A stretch of DNA of 41,359 bases from Sphaerisporangium cinnabarinum (GCA_003052455.1 QAPD01000053.1:1-41359); one strand, 5' to 3'; positions 31,656-39,642 are shown, counted from the first letter of the stretch. The notes: generated by a model from the letters alone, not told the origin. Translations and numbers: made by a program.

Positions 31656-31702
31656 TGGGCGGGGGGTGGGCGGGGGTGGGCCGGGGGAGAGGGGCGGGCG
31701 GG
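31651..31702 (+). repeat. G-rich tract with G-quadruplex potential
   Basis: Runs of three to six G separated by single T or C (GGGGGTGGGCGGGGGGTGGG and onward) fill the space between copy B of the repeat and the exporter permease stop. More than four G runs with one-base loops meet the usual G-quadruplex pattern on the + strand. Confidence 0.65.
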
Positions 31703-31703
31703 G

Positions 31704-32525
31704 TCAGCGGGCCGTCCGCCGGCGGTAGAGCACGGAGCCGGCGGCGCAGCTCACGACGAGGAAGCCGGCCAGCCACGCGACGGCGGTCAGGGCCGTCGAC
31801 GCGTCGGGCGCGCCCGCGAGCAGCCCGCGGAACGTCTCGATGACGGGCGTGAACGGCTGGTTCTCGGCGAACCCGTGCAGCCACGACGGCATCGTGTCGA
31901 TCGGGACGAACCCCGAGCTGAGGTAGGGCACGAACAGGAAGAGGAAGTTCACCGACTGCGACGCCTCGACGCTCAGCACGAGGCCCAGCGCCACGCTCAG
32001 CCACGTGAACGTCAGCACGGCGAGGACGGCGAACGCGACGAGCCCCGCCCAGTCGGCAGGCCCGGCTTCGGGCCGGAAGCCGAGCGCGAGCGCTACCCCC
32101 ACGACCACGACGGCGGACGCGAGGTTGCGCACGACGCTCGCCACGACGTGCCCCCACAGGGCGGACGGCCCGAAGATCGGCAGGGTCTTGAACCGGTCGA
32201 TCGTCCCGGACGTCATGTCCTGCGCGACGCCGACCGCCGCCGTCGCGGAGCCGAACCCCAGGCACATCACGAGCACGCCGGGCACGACGTAGTCGATGTA
32301 GTCGTCCCCGCCGATCGCCCCGCCGAAGATCACGACGAAGACGAGCATGATCATCACGGGCAGCGCGAAGGCCGTGACGAGCCCGTCGACGCTGCGGAGC
32401 TGGCGGCGCGTCTCGCGCCCGACCATCGTCCGGACGTCGCGCGCGGCGGTGGCGGGGGTCCGTCGGACGCGCGGCGGCGCGGTGCGGGACGGTCGGGACA
32501 GGGTGGTCGTGGGTGCGGCGCTCAT
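31704..32525 (-). CDS. ABC-2 type exporter permease, DrrB-like
   Basis: The 273-residue membrane protein has six hydrophobic segments in the ABC-2 arrangement after an N-terminal cytoplasmic stretch of about 50 residues. Typical parts are LVTAFALPVMIMLVFVVIFG, DYVVPGVLVMCLGFGSATAA, GTIDRFKTLPI, VNFLFLFVPYLSSGFVPIDT and MPSWLHGFAENQPFTPVIET, which match daunorubicin-type exporters. The start overlaps the ATPase stop by 4 nt (ATGA). It probably exports a drug or lipid-like molecule; substrate unknown. Confidence 0.94.
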   Translation of the reverse strand: MSAAPTTTLSRPSRTAPPRVRRTPATAARDVRTMVGRETRRQLRSVDGLVTAFALPVMIMLVFVVIFGGAIGGDDYIDYVVPGVLVMCLGFGSATAAVGVAQDMTSGTIDRFKTLPIFGPSALWGHVVASVVRNLASAVVVVGVALALGFRPEAGPADWAGLVAFAVLAVLTFTWLSVALGLVLSVEASQSVNFLFLFVPYLSSGFVPIDTMPSWLHGFAENQPFTPVIETFRGLLAGAPDASTALTAVAWLAGFLVVSCAAGSVLYRRRTAR

Positions 32526-33469
32526 CGGGCGCCCTCCTTCCGGGTCAGGGCGAGGAACACGTCGTCGAGCGTGGGCCGGACGACGCTGACCCCCACGACC
32601 GCGAGCCCGTGGGCGTCGGCGGCCGCGAGCACGTCGCGGACCGTGCGGACGGGGTCGTCGCTCGGTGCGGTGAGCGAGAGGTCCTTCTCGTCGGTCGTCG
32701 TGCGGGCCAGCCCGATCGAGGCGGCGAGCCCGACGGCGGCGACCAGGCTCTCCGGGTCGTCGAACGCGACGCGCACTTGGTCGCCGGCGACGAGCGCCTT
32801 GAGCTCGGCGGCCGTGCCGCGCGCCGCGACGCGGCCGTCGTGCAGGACGGCGATCGTGTCGGCCAGGCGGTCCGCCTCCTCCAGGTACTGGGTCGTCAGC
32901 AGGACGGTCGTCCCGTCGGCGGCGAGGCCGCGCACGACCTCCCAGAGCTGCGCGCGCGACGCCGGGTCGAGGCCCGTCGTCGGCTCGTCGAGCACGAGCA
33001 CCGCCGGGTCGGCCACGAGGCTGATCGCCAGGTCGAGGCGGCGGCGCATGCCGCCCGAGTAGGTCCCGACCCGCCGGTCCGCGGCGTCGGTGAGGTCGAA
33101 GCGCTCGAGCAGGGCGGCGGCGCGCGGGCGCACCGCACGGCGGGGCAGATGGGCGAGCTCGCCCATCATCACGAGGTTCTCGCGGCCCGTCTGGAACTCG
33201 TCCACCGACGCGTACTGGCCCGTGAGCGCGATGGTCTCGCGCACCCGGGCGGCGTCGTGCACGACGTCGGCGCCCGCGACGCGCGCGGTGCCGCCGTCGG
33301 GCCGGACGAGGGTGGTGAGGATGTTGACGGTCGTCGTCTTGCCCGCGCCGTTGGGGCCCAGCAGCGCGAAGATCTCGCCGCGGCGCACGGTGAGGTCGAC
33401 GCCGCGCAGCACGGCGTGGCCGCCGTAGGACTTCTCCAGCCCCTGCGCGGCGATCATGGCTCCGGTCAT
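32522..33469 (-). CDS. ABC exporter ATPase, DrrA-like
   Basis: The 315-residue ATPase has Walker A LLGPNGAGKTTTVNIL (about 36-51), Q-loop region ALTGQYASVDE, signature YSGGMRRRLDLA, Walker B VLVLDEPTTGLDP and the switch TTQYLEEADRLAD. The C-terminal extension ending VSVVRPTLDDVFLALTRKEG is typical of DrrA-type exporters. ATG 33469 has AAGGAG 6 nt upstream; an ATG at 33487 is the alternative start. It is the first gene of the operon, behind a promoter with a small palindrome at the -10. Confidence 0.95.
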   Translation of the reverse strand: MTGAMIAAQGLEKSYGGHAVLRGVDLTVRRGEIFALLGPNGAGKTTTVNILTTLVRPDGGTARVAGADVVHDAARVRETIALTGQYASVDEFQTGRENLVMMGELAHLPRRAVRPRAAALLERFDLTDAADRRVGTYSGGMRRRLDLAISLVADPAVLVLDEPTTGLDPASRAQLWEVVRGLAADGTTVLLTTQYLEEADRLADTIAVLHDGRVAARGTAAELKALVAGDQVRVAFDDPESLVAAVGLAASIGLARTTTDEKDLSLTAPSDDPVRTVRDVLAAADAHGLAVVGVSVVRPTLDDVFLALTRKEGAR

Positions 33470-33495
33470 CGCCTTCTCCTTCTCCATCGGACGTC

Positions 33496-33512
33496 CGTGT
33501 GCGGCGCACACG
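33496..33512. promoter_or_regulatory. Inverted repeat in the exporter leader
   Basis: CGTGTGC (33496-33502) and GCACACG (33506-33512) form a perfect 7-bp inverted repeat with a 3-bp centre, 27 bp before the ATPase start. It could be an operator or a small mRNA hairpin. Confidence 0.4.
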
Positions 33513-33534
33513 TCGTGTGTGTGGCATAAACTGT

Positions 33535-33570
33535 GTGTACACCATAAACAGGTGTGGAGCCGAGGGTCAA
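33535..33570 (-). promoter_or_regulatory. Promoter of the DrrAB-type exporter with overlapping palindrome
   Basis: On the reverse strand TTGACC (33570-33565), an 18-bp spacer and TATGGT (33546-33541). The palindrome GTGTACAC (33535-33542) overlaps the -10 and the start, flanked by two GTTTATG direct repeats. The region is clearly AT-richer than its surroundings. The nearby TetR protein is a candidate repressor. Confidence 0.65.
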
Positions 33571-33612
33571 GGGTTCGAGGAGATGCCAGGCGGGGAGGGT
33601 CGGGCCCGGTGC

Positions 33613-34926
33613 TCAGCCCGCGCGACGACGGGGCGCGCCGGTGAGGACCAGCCCGATCCCGGTCATCACCACGAGCGCGCCCAGCACGACGGCGACCGGC
33701 ACGGTCCATGTCCCCGTCGCCGTCTGCAGGGCCCCGGCCGCGGTGGGCGCGACGGCGGCGAGGCAGTACCCGACGGACTGCACCGTCGCCGACGCCTGCC
33801 GGCCGCGCCGGACCGTCGGGTACCGCTGCGCGACGAGCGTGAAGATCACGACGAAGTTCGCCGCCTGGGCGACGCCCGCCGCGGACGCCCACACCGCCCA
33901 GAGCCCCGGCGCGACGAGCAGGCCCACGGGCAGCGTGAGCCACAGCACCGCGATCCCCACGAACGTCTGCCGCAGGCTGAGGCGGCGCGCGGCGAGCGGC
34001 ACCGCGAGACCACCGACGATCGCGAAGCCCTGGAACAGCGACGCCGCCCCGCCCGACGCCGAGCGCGGGATGCCCGCGAGGTCCTCGAGGATCAGCGGCA
34101 GCCACGCCGTGAGCGCGTAGAAGCTCGACGACTGGAGCGCGAACATCGCGCACAGCCACCACGTGAACGGGGTCGCGAGGACGTGGCGCTCGCGGGCCGT
34201 CGTCGGGTCGGTGCCCGTGACCCCCTCCGCCGCGGCCGCCGCCAGCGCGTCCTCGTCAGCCGCAGCCTTCGTCCCCGCCGCCGTCGGGCCGGGCGCGCGC
34301 TCCGCCGGGCCGCCCCGGGGCTCGCGCGCCTCGCGCGGCACCGCGCGCAGCCACCACACGAGCGCGACGACTGCGAGCACCGACCACGACGCGAGCGCCC
34401 AGCGCCACCCGACGGCGTCCGCCAGCGGCGCGGTGAGCGCCGTCGTCGCGACGGTCCCGACGTTGATCGCCGCCGTGTAGAGGCCCGTCACCGTCGCGAC
34501 GTGGCCGGGGAAGTCGCGCTGGGCGATCATCGGCACCGCGAGGTTCGCCGTCGTGATGCCCAGCCCGAGGAGCACCGTGCCCGCGAACGTCCCGGCCGCG
34601 CCGAGCGCCGCGAGGTCCGCCGAGCGCAGGACCGTCCCGGCGAAGATCAGCGCGAGCGCGACGGCGATCGCCGTCCGCAGCGACGACCGCCCGAGCAGGC
34701 CCGCGACGGCGGGCGTCGCCAGCGCGAAGCAGAGCACCGGGATGCCGGTGAGCAGGCCCGCCGCGGCGGCGGTGAGGTCGAGGTCGGCCGCGACGTCCGC
34801 GACGACGGGCGGGAGCGCGGTGAGCGGCGCCCGCAGGTTGACGGCCACGAGCAGCACGGCGACCAGCAGGACCCCGTCGATCCCGCCGCGGAAGGTGCTC
34901 GGGCGGGGCGGCCGTGACGACGGCAT
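33613..34926 (-). CDS. MFS transporter, CynX/NimT type
   Basis: The 437-residue membrane protein has about twelve transmembrane segments with a long charged central loop (about 200-245). The N-terminal signature VNLRAPLTALPPVVADVAAD and GLLTGIPVLCFALATPAVAG are characteristic of the CynX/NimT (cyanate/2-nitroimidazole) branch. TAAINVGTVATTALTAPLAD and WWLCAMFALQSSSFYALTAW follow. Substrate unknown; export of small anions or drugs is plausible. ATG 34926 has GGAGG upstream at a slightly long distance. It follows a MarR gene by 63 nt in the same direction and is likely co-transcribed with it. Confidence 0.94.
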   Translation of the reverse strand: MPSSRPPRPSTFRGGIDGVLLVAVLLVAVNLRAPLTALPPVVADVAADLDLTAAAAGLLTGIPVLCFALATPAVAGLLGRSSLRTAIAVALALIFAGTVLRSADLAALGAAGTFAGTVLLGLGITTANLAVPMIAQRDFPGHVATVTGLYTAAINVGTVATTALTAPLADAVGWRWALASWSVLAVVALVWWLRAVPREAREPRGGPAERAPGPTAAGTKAAADEDALAAAAAEGVTGTDPTTARERHVLATPFTWWLCAMFALQSSSFYALTAWLPLILEDLAGIPRSASGGAASLFQGFAIVGGLAVPLAARRLSLRQTFVGIAVLWLTLPVGLLVAPGLWAVWASAAGVAQAANFVVIFTLVAQRYPTVRRGRQASATVQSVGYCLAAVAPTAAGALQTATGTWTVPVAVVLGALVVMTGIGLVLTGAPRRRAG

Positions 34927-34989
34927 CGGGCGGGGACCTCCGGGTGCGGGCGCGTGCGGCGACGCCCGCCCGGTCGTCCGGGCCGTCGG

Positions 34990-35490
34990 TCAGTCGTCGA
35001 ACTGTCCTCCGACTGTACGCAGGAGCGCCGCGAGCGCAGGTCGTTCGCCGGGCTCGAGCGCGTCGAGGATGCGGGCCTCGACGGCGAGGAGGTCGGTCAT
35101 CGCCGTGTCCACGCGCTCCAGGCCCTCCGCCGTGAGCTCGACGAGCACGCCGCGCCGGTCGTCGGGCGAGCGGCGGCGCACCACGAGCCCGCGCTCCTCG
35201 AGCCGGTCGATGCGGTTCGTCATGGTCCCGCTCGTCACGAGCGTCTGGGTGACGAGCGCCCCGGGGGAGAGGCGGTACGGCTCGCCCGCGCGGCGCAGCG
35301 CGGACAGGACGTCGAACTCCCACGTCTCCAGGTGCCCGCGCGCGAACGCCGTGCGCCGCGCCCGGTCCAGGTGCCGGGCGAGCCGGTCGACCCGGGAGAA
35401 CACGGTGAGCGGCTCGACGTCGAGGTCCGGCCGCTCCCGCTGCCACGCCGCGACGATGCGGTCGACCTCGTCCTCGTGCTGCTGGTCCAT
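34990..35490 (-). CDS. MarR-family regulator of the MFS operon
   Basis: The 166-residue MarR protein shows a dimerisation helix (FSRVDRLARHLDRARRTAFA), LETWEFDVLSALRRAG, the recognition helix VTQTLVTSGTMTNRIDRLEE, wing RRRSPDDRRGVLVELTAEG and a C-terminal helix ending RTVGGQFDD. It precedes the MFS gene and is presumably its repressor. Upstream, a 17-bp perfect palindrome and a TACCCT box 6 nt before ATG 35490 suggest an autoregulated, leaderless transcript. Confidence 0.94.
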   Translation of the reverse strand: MDQQHEDEVDRIVAAWQRERPDLDVEPLTVFSRVDRLARHLDRARRTAFARGHLETWEFDVLSALRRAGEPYRLSPGALVTQTLVTSGTMTNRIDRLEERGLVVRRRSPDDRRGVLVELTAEGLERVDTAMTDLLAVEARILDALEPGERPALAALLRTVGGQFDD

Positions 35491-35496
35491 GACGCG

Positions 35497-35534
35497 AGGG
35501 TACTCGACGTGTCTCGACGTCAAGACTCTTGACG
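35497..35534 (-). promoter_or_regulatory. MarR operator and promoter of the MarR-MFS operon
   Basis: CGTCAAGACTCTTGACG (35518-35534) is a perfect 17-bp palindrome. Its reverse strand contains TTGACG as a possible -35, with TACCCT (35502-35497) as -10, 6 nt before the ATG. Spacing is short (15 bp), so the -35 is uncertain; the palindrome is not. Confidence 0.7.
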
Positions 35535-35539
35535 GCTCC

Positions 35540-35569
35540 GCGGTCGTCGCGGCGAGCCGCGACGACCGC
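35540..35569. terminator. Hairpin terminator between the NatAB-type exporter and MarR
   Basis: GCGGTCGTCGCGG (35540-35552) and CCGCGACGACCGC (35557-35569) pair perfectly over 13 bp with loop CGAG. It lies downstream of the exporter permease stop (35646, reverse strand). Confidence 0.8.
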
Positions 35570-35595
35570 CGCCCGCGCGAAGAGCCGGGGCCTCG

Positions 35596-35642
35596 CGAGG
35601 TAGAGCCGCGGCTCTCCCTCGGTGGACCTGGCCTCTCCCTCG
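35596..35642. repeat. Cluster of three CGAGG(G/T)AGAG(C/G)C repeats
   Basis: One copy runs forward (from 35596) and two run in reverse (ending at 35621 and 35642). The first two face each other, making a 26-bp near-palindrome centred on AGAGCCGCGGCTCT (35602-35615). The same core occurs twice in the tandem repeat at 16293-16374. Confidence 0.7.
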
Positions 35643-35645
35643 CGG

Positions 35646-36860
35646 TCAGGACGTGCGGAGGGCGTCCTTGAGGCGCACGCGGGCGCCGGTGCGCAGGACG
35701 GCGTTGGAGTAGATCTTCGCCGCGAGCCACACGAGCAGGGGGATGACCGCGACGGAGAGACCCAGCGCGACGAGGGCCTCCCACGTCTCGGCGCTGCCGA
35801 GCGCGATGCGGACCGGCATGAGCAGCGGCGAGCACAGCGGCACGTACGACAGCCAGACGACGAGCGGGTTGTCCGGCGCCCACGGCGCGACGGAGACGCC
35901 CACGATGTACGGCACGATCATGAGGAACGTGACGGGCGTGGTGACCGCGCCGACGTCCTCCTGGCGCGAGACCAGCGCGCCGAGGCCCGCCATGAGCAGC
36001 GCGTAGCTGACGAACCCGACGACGAACCACACGAGCGCCCAGGCGGCGGCGGTCCCGAGGTCGATCGTCGAGGTGTCGACGAGGCCGAGGCCGAGCGCGG
36101 TCCCGACGCCCGCGAGCACGACGAGCGCGACCTGCCCGAGCCCGACGAGGCCGATGCCGAGGACCTTGCCCGCCATGAGCTGCCACGGGCGCACGGTCGA
36201 GAGCAGGAGCTCGACGACGCGGCTCGTCTTCTCCTCGACGACCCCCTGCGCGATGAGCTGGCCGCTGATCATGATGGCCATGAAGAGCAGGATGCCGGTG
36301 ACCAGGCCGGTGACGTAGCGCGCGGGGTCGAACTCGCTCGGCTCGCCGATGGTGCGCACGTCCGGCGCGGCCGTCGCGACGTCGCCCGCGACCTGGGCGG
36401 GGTCGCCCCCGAGGCTGGCGACGGCGTCGGACAGCGCGGTCTGCTGGGCGAGCGTCGTGAAGACGGCCGTGAGGCCCGACGACAGCTCGGTGTCGACGAC
36501 GACGGTGGGGGAGCCGGCGTTCCCGGTGACGAGGGCGTCGAGGTCGCCGTCGCGCACCTGGGCCTCGCCCGCGGCGTCGTCGGTGACGTCGACGGTCTCG
36601 ACGTCGGTCCCGAGCGTGCTCCCGGTGGTCTCGATCGCCTCGGCGAGCGCCGCGGTCTGCGGCGTGACCCCGACGCGCTCGGCGCTCGGGCCGGACCCGT
36701 TCGCGAGGTTCAGCACGACCCCGCCGAGCACGACGGCGCCGACGAGGATCACGGTCAGCCACACGAAGGACTTGGAGCGCAGCCGCGTCATGATCTCGCG
36801 GCCCGCGACGAGGCGGATCGCGCCCCACGACGTCAGCGACGTGCCCTGGCCCGCGCTCAT
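35646..36860 (-). CDS. ABC exporter permease, NatB-like (ABC-2)
   Basis: The 404-residue membrane protein has one N-terminal membrane segment (VWLTVILVGAVVLGGVVLNL), a large extracytoplasmic domain of about 130 residues, and a C-terminal group of five segments. Characteristic parts are GVVEEKTSRVVELLLSTVRP, LMAGKVLGIGLVGLGQ and LVSRQEDVGAVTTPVTFLMI. This is the NatB/YhaP topology of ABC-2 exporters. The start overlaps the ATPase stop by 4 nt. Substrate unknown; relatives export Na+ or peptides and antibiotics. Confidence 0.94.
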   Translation of the reverse strand: MSAGQGTSLTSWGAIRLVAGREIMTRLRSKSFVWLTVILVGAVVLGGVVLNLANGSGPSAERVGVTPQTAALAEAIETTGSTLGTDVETVDVTDDAAGEAQVRDGDLDALVTGNAGSPTVVVDTELSSGLTAVFTTLAQQTALSDAVASLGGDPAQVAGDVATAAPDVRTIGEPSEFDPARYVTGLVTGILLFMAIMISGQLIAQGVVEEKTSRVVELLLSTVRPWQLMAGKVLGIGLVGLGQVALVVLAGVGTALGLGLVDTSTIDLGTAAAWALVWFVVGFVSYALLMAGLGALVSRQEDVGAVTTPVTFLMIVPYIVGVSVAPWAPDNPLVVWLSYVPLCSPLLMPVRIALGSAETWEALVALGLSVAVIPLLVWLAAKIYSNAVLRTGARVRLKDALRTS

Positions 36861-37843
36861 GCCCCCACCTCCACGGTCTCGGCGGCCGTCGCGGCCGGCT
36901 TCTCCTCGGCGCTCACGACGTCGCGGTACAGCTCGGTGAGCGACGGCCGGACGAGCGCGAACTCGTGCACGGGCCCGGCGGCGAGCGCCGCGCGCAGCAC
37001 AGCCTGCTCGCGCCCGCCGGGGACGCCCCCGGCGCCGTCACCGGTCCCGGCACCGGGCGGACCGCCGGGCGCGAGCTCGACGACCGTGCGCGACCCCTCC
37101 AGGCTGACGGCCCGCGCGTCGGGCACGGCGCCGATCCACGTCGCCCCGGGCGGGCCGTCCACGACCCAGCGCTCCTGCTCGGTGCGGCGGAGCTCGTCGA
37201 TCGTGCCGACCTCGACCATCGCGCCGTCCTTGATGATGCCGACGCGGTCGCACAGCCGTTCCACGAGGTCGAGCTGGTGCGACGAGAACACGACGGGCAC
37301 GCCCGCGTCGGCGCGGTCGCGCAGCACCCCGCTCATGACGTCGACGGCGACGGGGTCGAGCCCGCTGAACGGCTCGTCGAGCACGAGCAGCTCGGGGTCG
37401 TGGGTGAGCGCGGCGGCGAGCTGGACGCGCTGCTGGTTGCCGAGCGAGAGCTTCTGCACCTCGTCGTCGCGGCGCGCCTCGACGCCGAGCGTGGTGGTCC
37501 AGCGCTCCATCGCGTCCTTCGCCCCGGCGGCGGAGAGCCCGTGCAGCCGGGCGAGGTAGACGAGCTGCTCGCCGACCTTCATGCGCGGGTAGAGGCCACG
37601 CTCCTCGGGCATGTAGCCGATGCGACGGCGGGCGGCCAGGTCGAGGGGCCGCCCCTCCCACCGGACCTCGCCGCCGTCGGCGGCGAGGACGCCGAGGACG
37701 ATGCGCATCGTCGTCGTCTTCCCGGCGCCGTTCGAGCCGACGAAGCCGAAGATCTCCCCGGCGCGCACGTCGAACGACGTGCCGCGCAGGGCGCGCACGG
37801 CGCCGTAGGACTTGGTCAGCGAGTCGATCTCGAGTGTCGCCAT
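36857..37843 (-). CDS. ABC exporter ATPase, NatA-like
   Basis: The 328-residue ATPase has Walker A FVGSNGAGKTTTMRIVLG (about 33-50), YMPEERGLYPRMKV (NatA-type Q-loop region), signature LSLGNQQRVQLAAAL, Walker B LLVLDEPFSGLDP and the switch SSHQLDLVERLCD. A C-terminal domain with a Gly/Pro-rich insert (APGGPPGAGTGDGAGG) ends RPSLTELYRDVVS. ATG 37843 lacks a clear Shine-Dalgarno sequence; a TTGTCT 7 nt upstream would suit a leaderless mRNA. A response-regulator-like dyad lies at 37880-37893. Confidence 0.95.
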   Translation of the reverse strand: MATLEIDSLTKSYGAVRALRGTSFDVRAGEIFGFVGSNGAGKTTTMRIVLGVLAADGGEVRWEGRPLDLAARRRIGYMPEERGLYPRMKVGEQLVYLARLHGLSAAGAKDAMERWTTTLGVEARRDDEVQKLSLGNQQRVQLAAALTHDPELLVLDEPFSGLDPVAVDVMSGVLRDRADAGVPVVFSSHQLDLVERLCDRVGIIKDGAMVEVGTIDELRRTEQERWVVDGPPGATWIGAVPDARAVSLEGSRTVVELAPGGPPGAGTGDGAGGVPGGREQAVLRAALAAGPVHEFALVRPSLTELYRDVVSAEEKPAATAAETVEVGA

Positions 37844-37879
37844 GCGCCCCAGACAACCACGCGCGGGGACGGGCGGCAC

Positions 37880-37893
37880 GGGACAGATGTCAC
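37880..37893. promoter_or_regulatory. Dyad resembling a NarL/LuxR-type response-regulator site
   Basis: GGGACA-GA-TGTCAC is palindromic except for one pair and lies 37 bp before the NatA-like gene. It is enclosed by a larger inverted repeat (GGCACGG 37875-37881 with CCGTGCC 37901-37907). No regulator of that family lies in the window. Confidence 0.4.
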
Positions 37894-37910
37894 GTCCTGG
37901 CCGTGCCGGA

Positions 37911-37927
37911 GCAGGGGTGCCCCCTGC
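37911..37927. terminator. Short hairpin after the small membrane protein gene
   Basis: GCAGGGG (37911-37917) and CCCCTGC (37921-37927) pair perfectly around TGC. It is 65 nt past the stop of the reverse-strand gene at 37992. Confidence 0.5.
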
Positions 37928-37991
37928 CGAGGTCGGGCTCGCCGGAGCGGGCCGTCGTGGGCGCCCCGCGTGAGGCGTCCGCGACCGCCGG

Positions 37992-38675
37992 TCAGCCGAG
38001 GTGCTCGTCGCGCACCGTGGGCAGCGTCCGGGCAGCCCGCACGGCGAGGCGCAGCATCGTCCCGGTCGCCTCGTCGACCGCCGCGGCGTCGTCGCGCCGG
38101 ACGGCGTCGAGCGAGACCCAGAGCAGCTCGCGGGCGAGCGCGGCGTCCTGCTCCTCGAGCCGTCCGGACACCGACTCGACGGCGCTCATCGCGACGAGCA
38201 CGCGCATCACGGCCGACGTCGGGGGCGCGACCCGCACGCGCCGGATCTCCACGGCGCGGCGCAGCGCGCGCCGCTCGACCCGCGTGAGGCGCGGGCCCGT
38301 CACGTGCAGGAGGGCGACGGTGAGGAGGGCCGCCACGAGCCCGAGGACCGCGGCGAGGAGCAGGGTCTCGGGCGCGGTCAGGTGCCGTCCCGCGACCAGG
38401 GCGGCGAGCGCGGTGGTCACGCCCGCGACGAGACCGACCCGCACCACGTCGACCGACGCGCGCCACTCGGCGTGCCGGCGCACCCGGTCCAGCTCGCGAG
38501 GCGTGAGGCCCGGGACGAGCACGTCGGTGCGCTGGACGACGCGCGCGGGCGCGCCCGCGACGTCGCCCTGCAGACAGCGTGCGGTCGTCCAGGTCACGTA
38601 CCCCCAGACCGTGGGACGGATCTCGTCCCGTGGGTCGCCGTACCCCTGGTCGGTCGACCGGTCGTGCCCGTGCAT
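37992..38675 (-). CDS. Hypothetical membrane protein
   Basis: The 227-residue product has two adjacent hydrophobic segments (VVRVGLVAGVTTALAALVAG and LLLAAVLGLVAALLTVALLH, about 78-124) forming a hairpin in the membrane. Its N-terminal half is soluble (TVWGYVTWTTARCLQGDVAG) and its C-terminal half is an Arg-rich helical domain (RVERRALRRAVEIRRVRVAP ... EEQDAALARELLWVSLDAVR). I do not recognise the family. ATG 38675 has GGGGC upstream. Codon use and the clear membrane hairpin favour a real gene. Confidence 0.72.
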   Translation of the reverse strand: MHGHDRSTDQGYGDPRDEIRPTVWGYVTWTTARCLQGDVAGAPARVVQRTDVLVPGLTPRELDRVRRHAEWRASVDVVRVGLVAGVTTALAALVAGRHLTAPETLLLAAVLGLVAALLTVALLHVTGPRLTRVERRALRRAVEIRRVRVAPPTSAVMRVLVAMSAVESVSGRLEEQDAALARELLWVSLDAVRRDDAAAVDEATGTMLRLAVRAARTLPTVRDEHLG

Positions 38676-38763
38676 CCGCTGCCCCGCTCCGTCGTTCTGC
38701 TCTGCCGCCAGAGAGACGGGCTGACCCCGCTGTCATGACGCGGGTTTCGGGGCCGGATCTGCG

Positions 38764-39399
38764 TCAGGACCTCGTGGTGATGAGGTGGGGTCGCTTCTCC
38801 ATGTCCGCGAGGCCGTTCCAGGCCAGGTTGACGAGGTGCGCCGCGACCTCCGTCTTCTTGGGAGAGCGGGCGTCGAGCCAGTACTGGCCGGTCAGGGCGA
38901 CCATGCCGACGAGCATCTGCGCGTAGATGGGCGCGACCTTCGGGTCGAGGCCGCGCGTGCGGAACTGGTTCGCCAGGAGGTGCTCGACCTGCGTCGCGAC
39001 GTCGCCGATGAGGCTCGAGAACGTGCCCGTCGCCTGCGCGACGGGGGAGTCGCGCACGAGGATCCGGAAGCCGTCCTCGGACGCCTCGATGTAGGACAGG
39101 AGCGCCAGCGCGGTGCGCTCCAGCAGCACCTTCGGGTGGCCGCCCTCGTCGAGCGCGCCCGACAGCGCCGCGGTGAGCGCCTGCACCTCGCGGTCCACGA
39201 CGACCGCGTAGATGCCCTCCTTGCCGCCGAAGTGCTCGTACACGACGGGCTTCGACACCTCGGCGCGCGCGGCGATCTCCTCGACGCTCGTCCCCTCGAA
39301 ACCCTTCTCGGCGAACAGCCGACGGCTGACCGAGAGCAGCTGCTCGCGCCGCTGGCTCGCGGTCATGCGGGATCGGGGGGTGCGTCTGGAGTCGGCCAC
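38764..39399 (-). CDS. TetR-family transcriptional regulator
   Basis: The 211-residue protein begins VADSRRTPRSRMTASQRREQ and has a typical TetR headpiece: LLSVSRRLFAEKGFEGTSVE, EIAARAEVSKPVVYEHFGGK and EGIYAVVVDREV (about 17-70). The ligand domain includes LLSYIEASEDGFRILVRDSP and QMLVGMVALTGQYWLDARSP and ends near MEKRPHLITTRS. GTG 39399 is preferred because relatives carry the basic N-terminal arm; ATG 39366 is the alternative. A CATGAT 6 nt before the GTG would allow a leaderless transcript. Targets are not evident; it stands beside tRNA-Gln and glmU, which point the other way. Confidence 0.92.
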   Translation of the reverse strand: MADSRRTPRSRMTASQRREQLLSVSRRLFAEKGFEGTSVEEIAARAEVSKPVVYEHFGGKEGIYAVVVDREVQALTAALSGALDEGGHPKVLLERTALALLSYIEASEDGFRILVRDSPVAQATGTFSSLIGDVATQVEHLLANQFRTRGLDPKVAPIYAQMLVGMVALTGQYWLDARSPKKTEVAAHLVNLAWNGLADMEKRPHLITTRS

Positions 39400-39642
39400 G
39401 GGTCCATCATGCCGTGCGGGCGCTCGCCGCAGCCGGAGGGTCCGCGCCCGACGGTGCGGGCGTCGTCGGGCAGGTGCGCGCACGGGTGTGGTGCGGGCCA
39501 CGCCCCGCGTCCGGCGCGGATGGGGCGAGACGGGCACGCGCGGCGTCGGGCACGGGGACCGACCTGGCAGACTGTTCCCGGACCCGGCCCGCCCGCCGCG
39601 GCCCGGGGTCGTACCGGGGGCGTGGCGACGGGCAGGTGACGC

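Noticed and set aside
30491-31843. 450-codon + strand open frame over the TetR gene
   Set aside because: Antisense low-complexity Arg/Gly-rich frame; the TetR domain on the reverse strand is clear.
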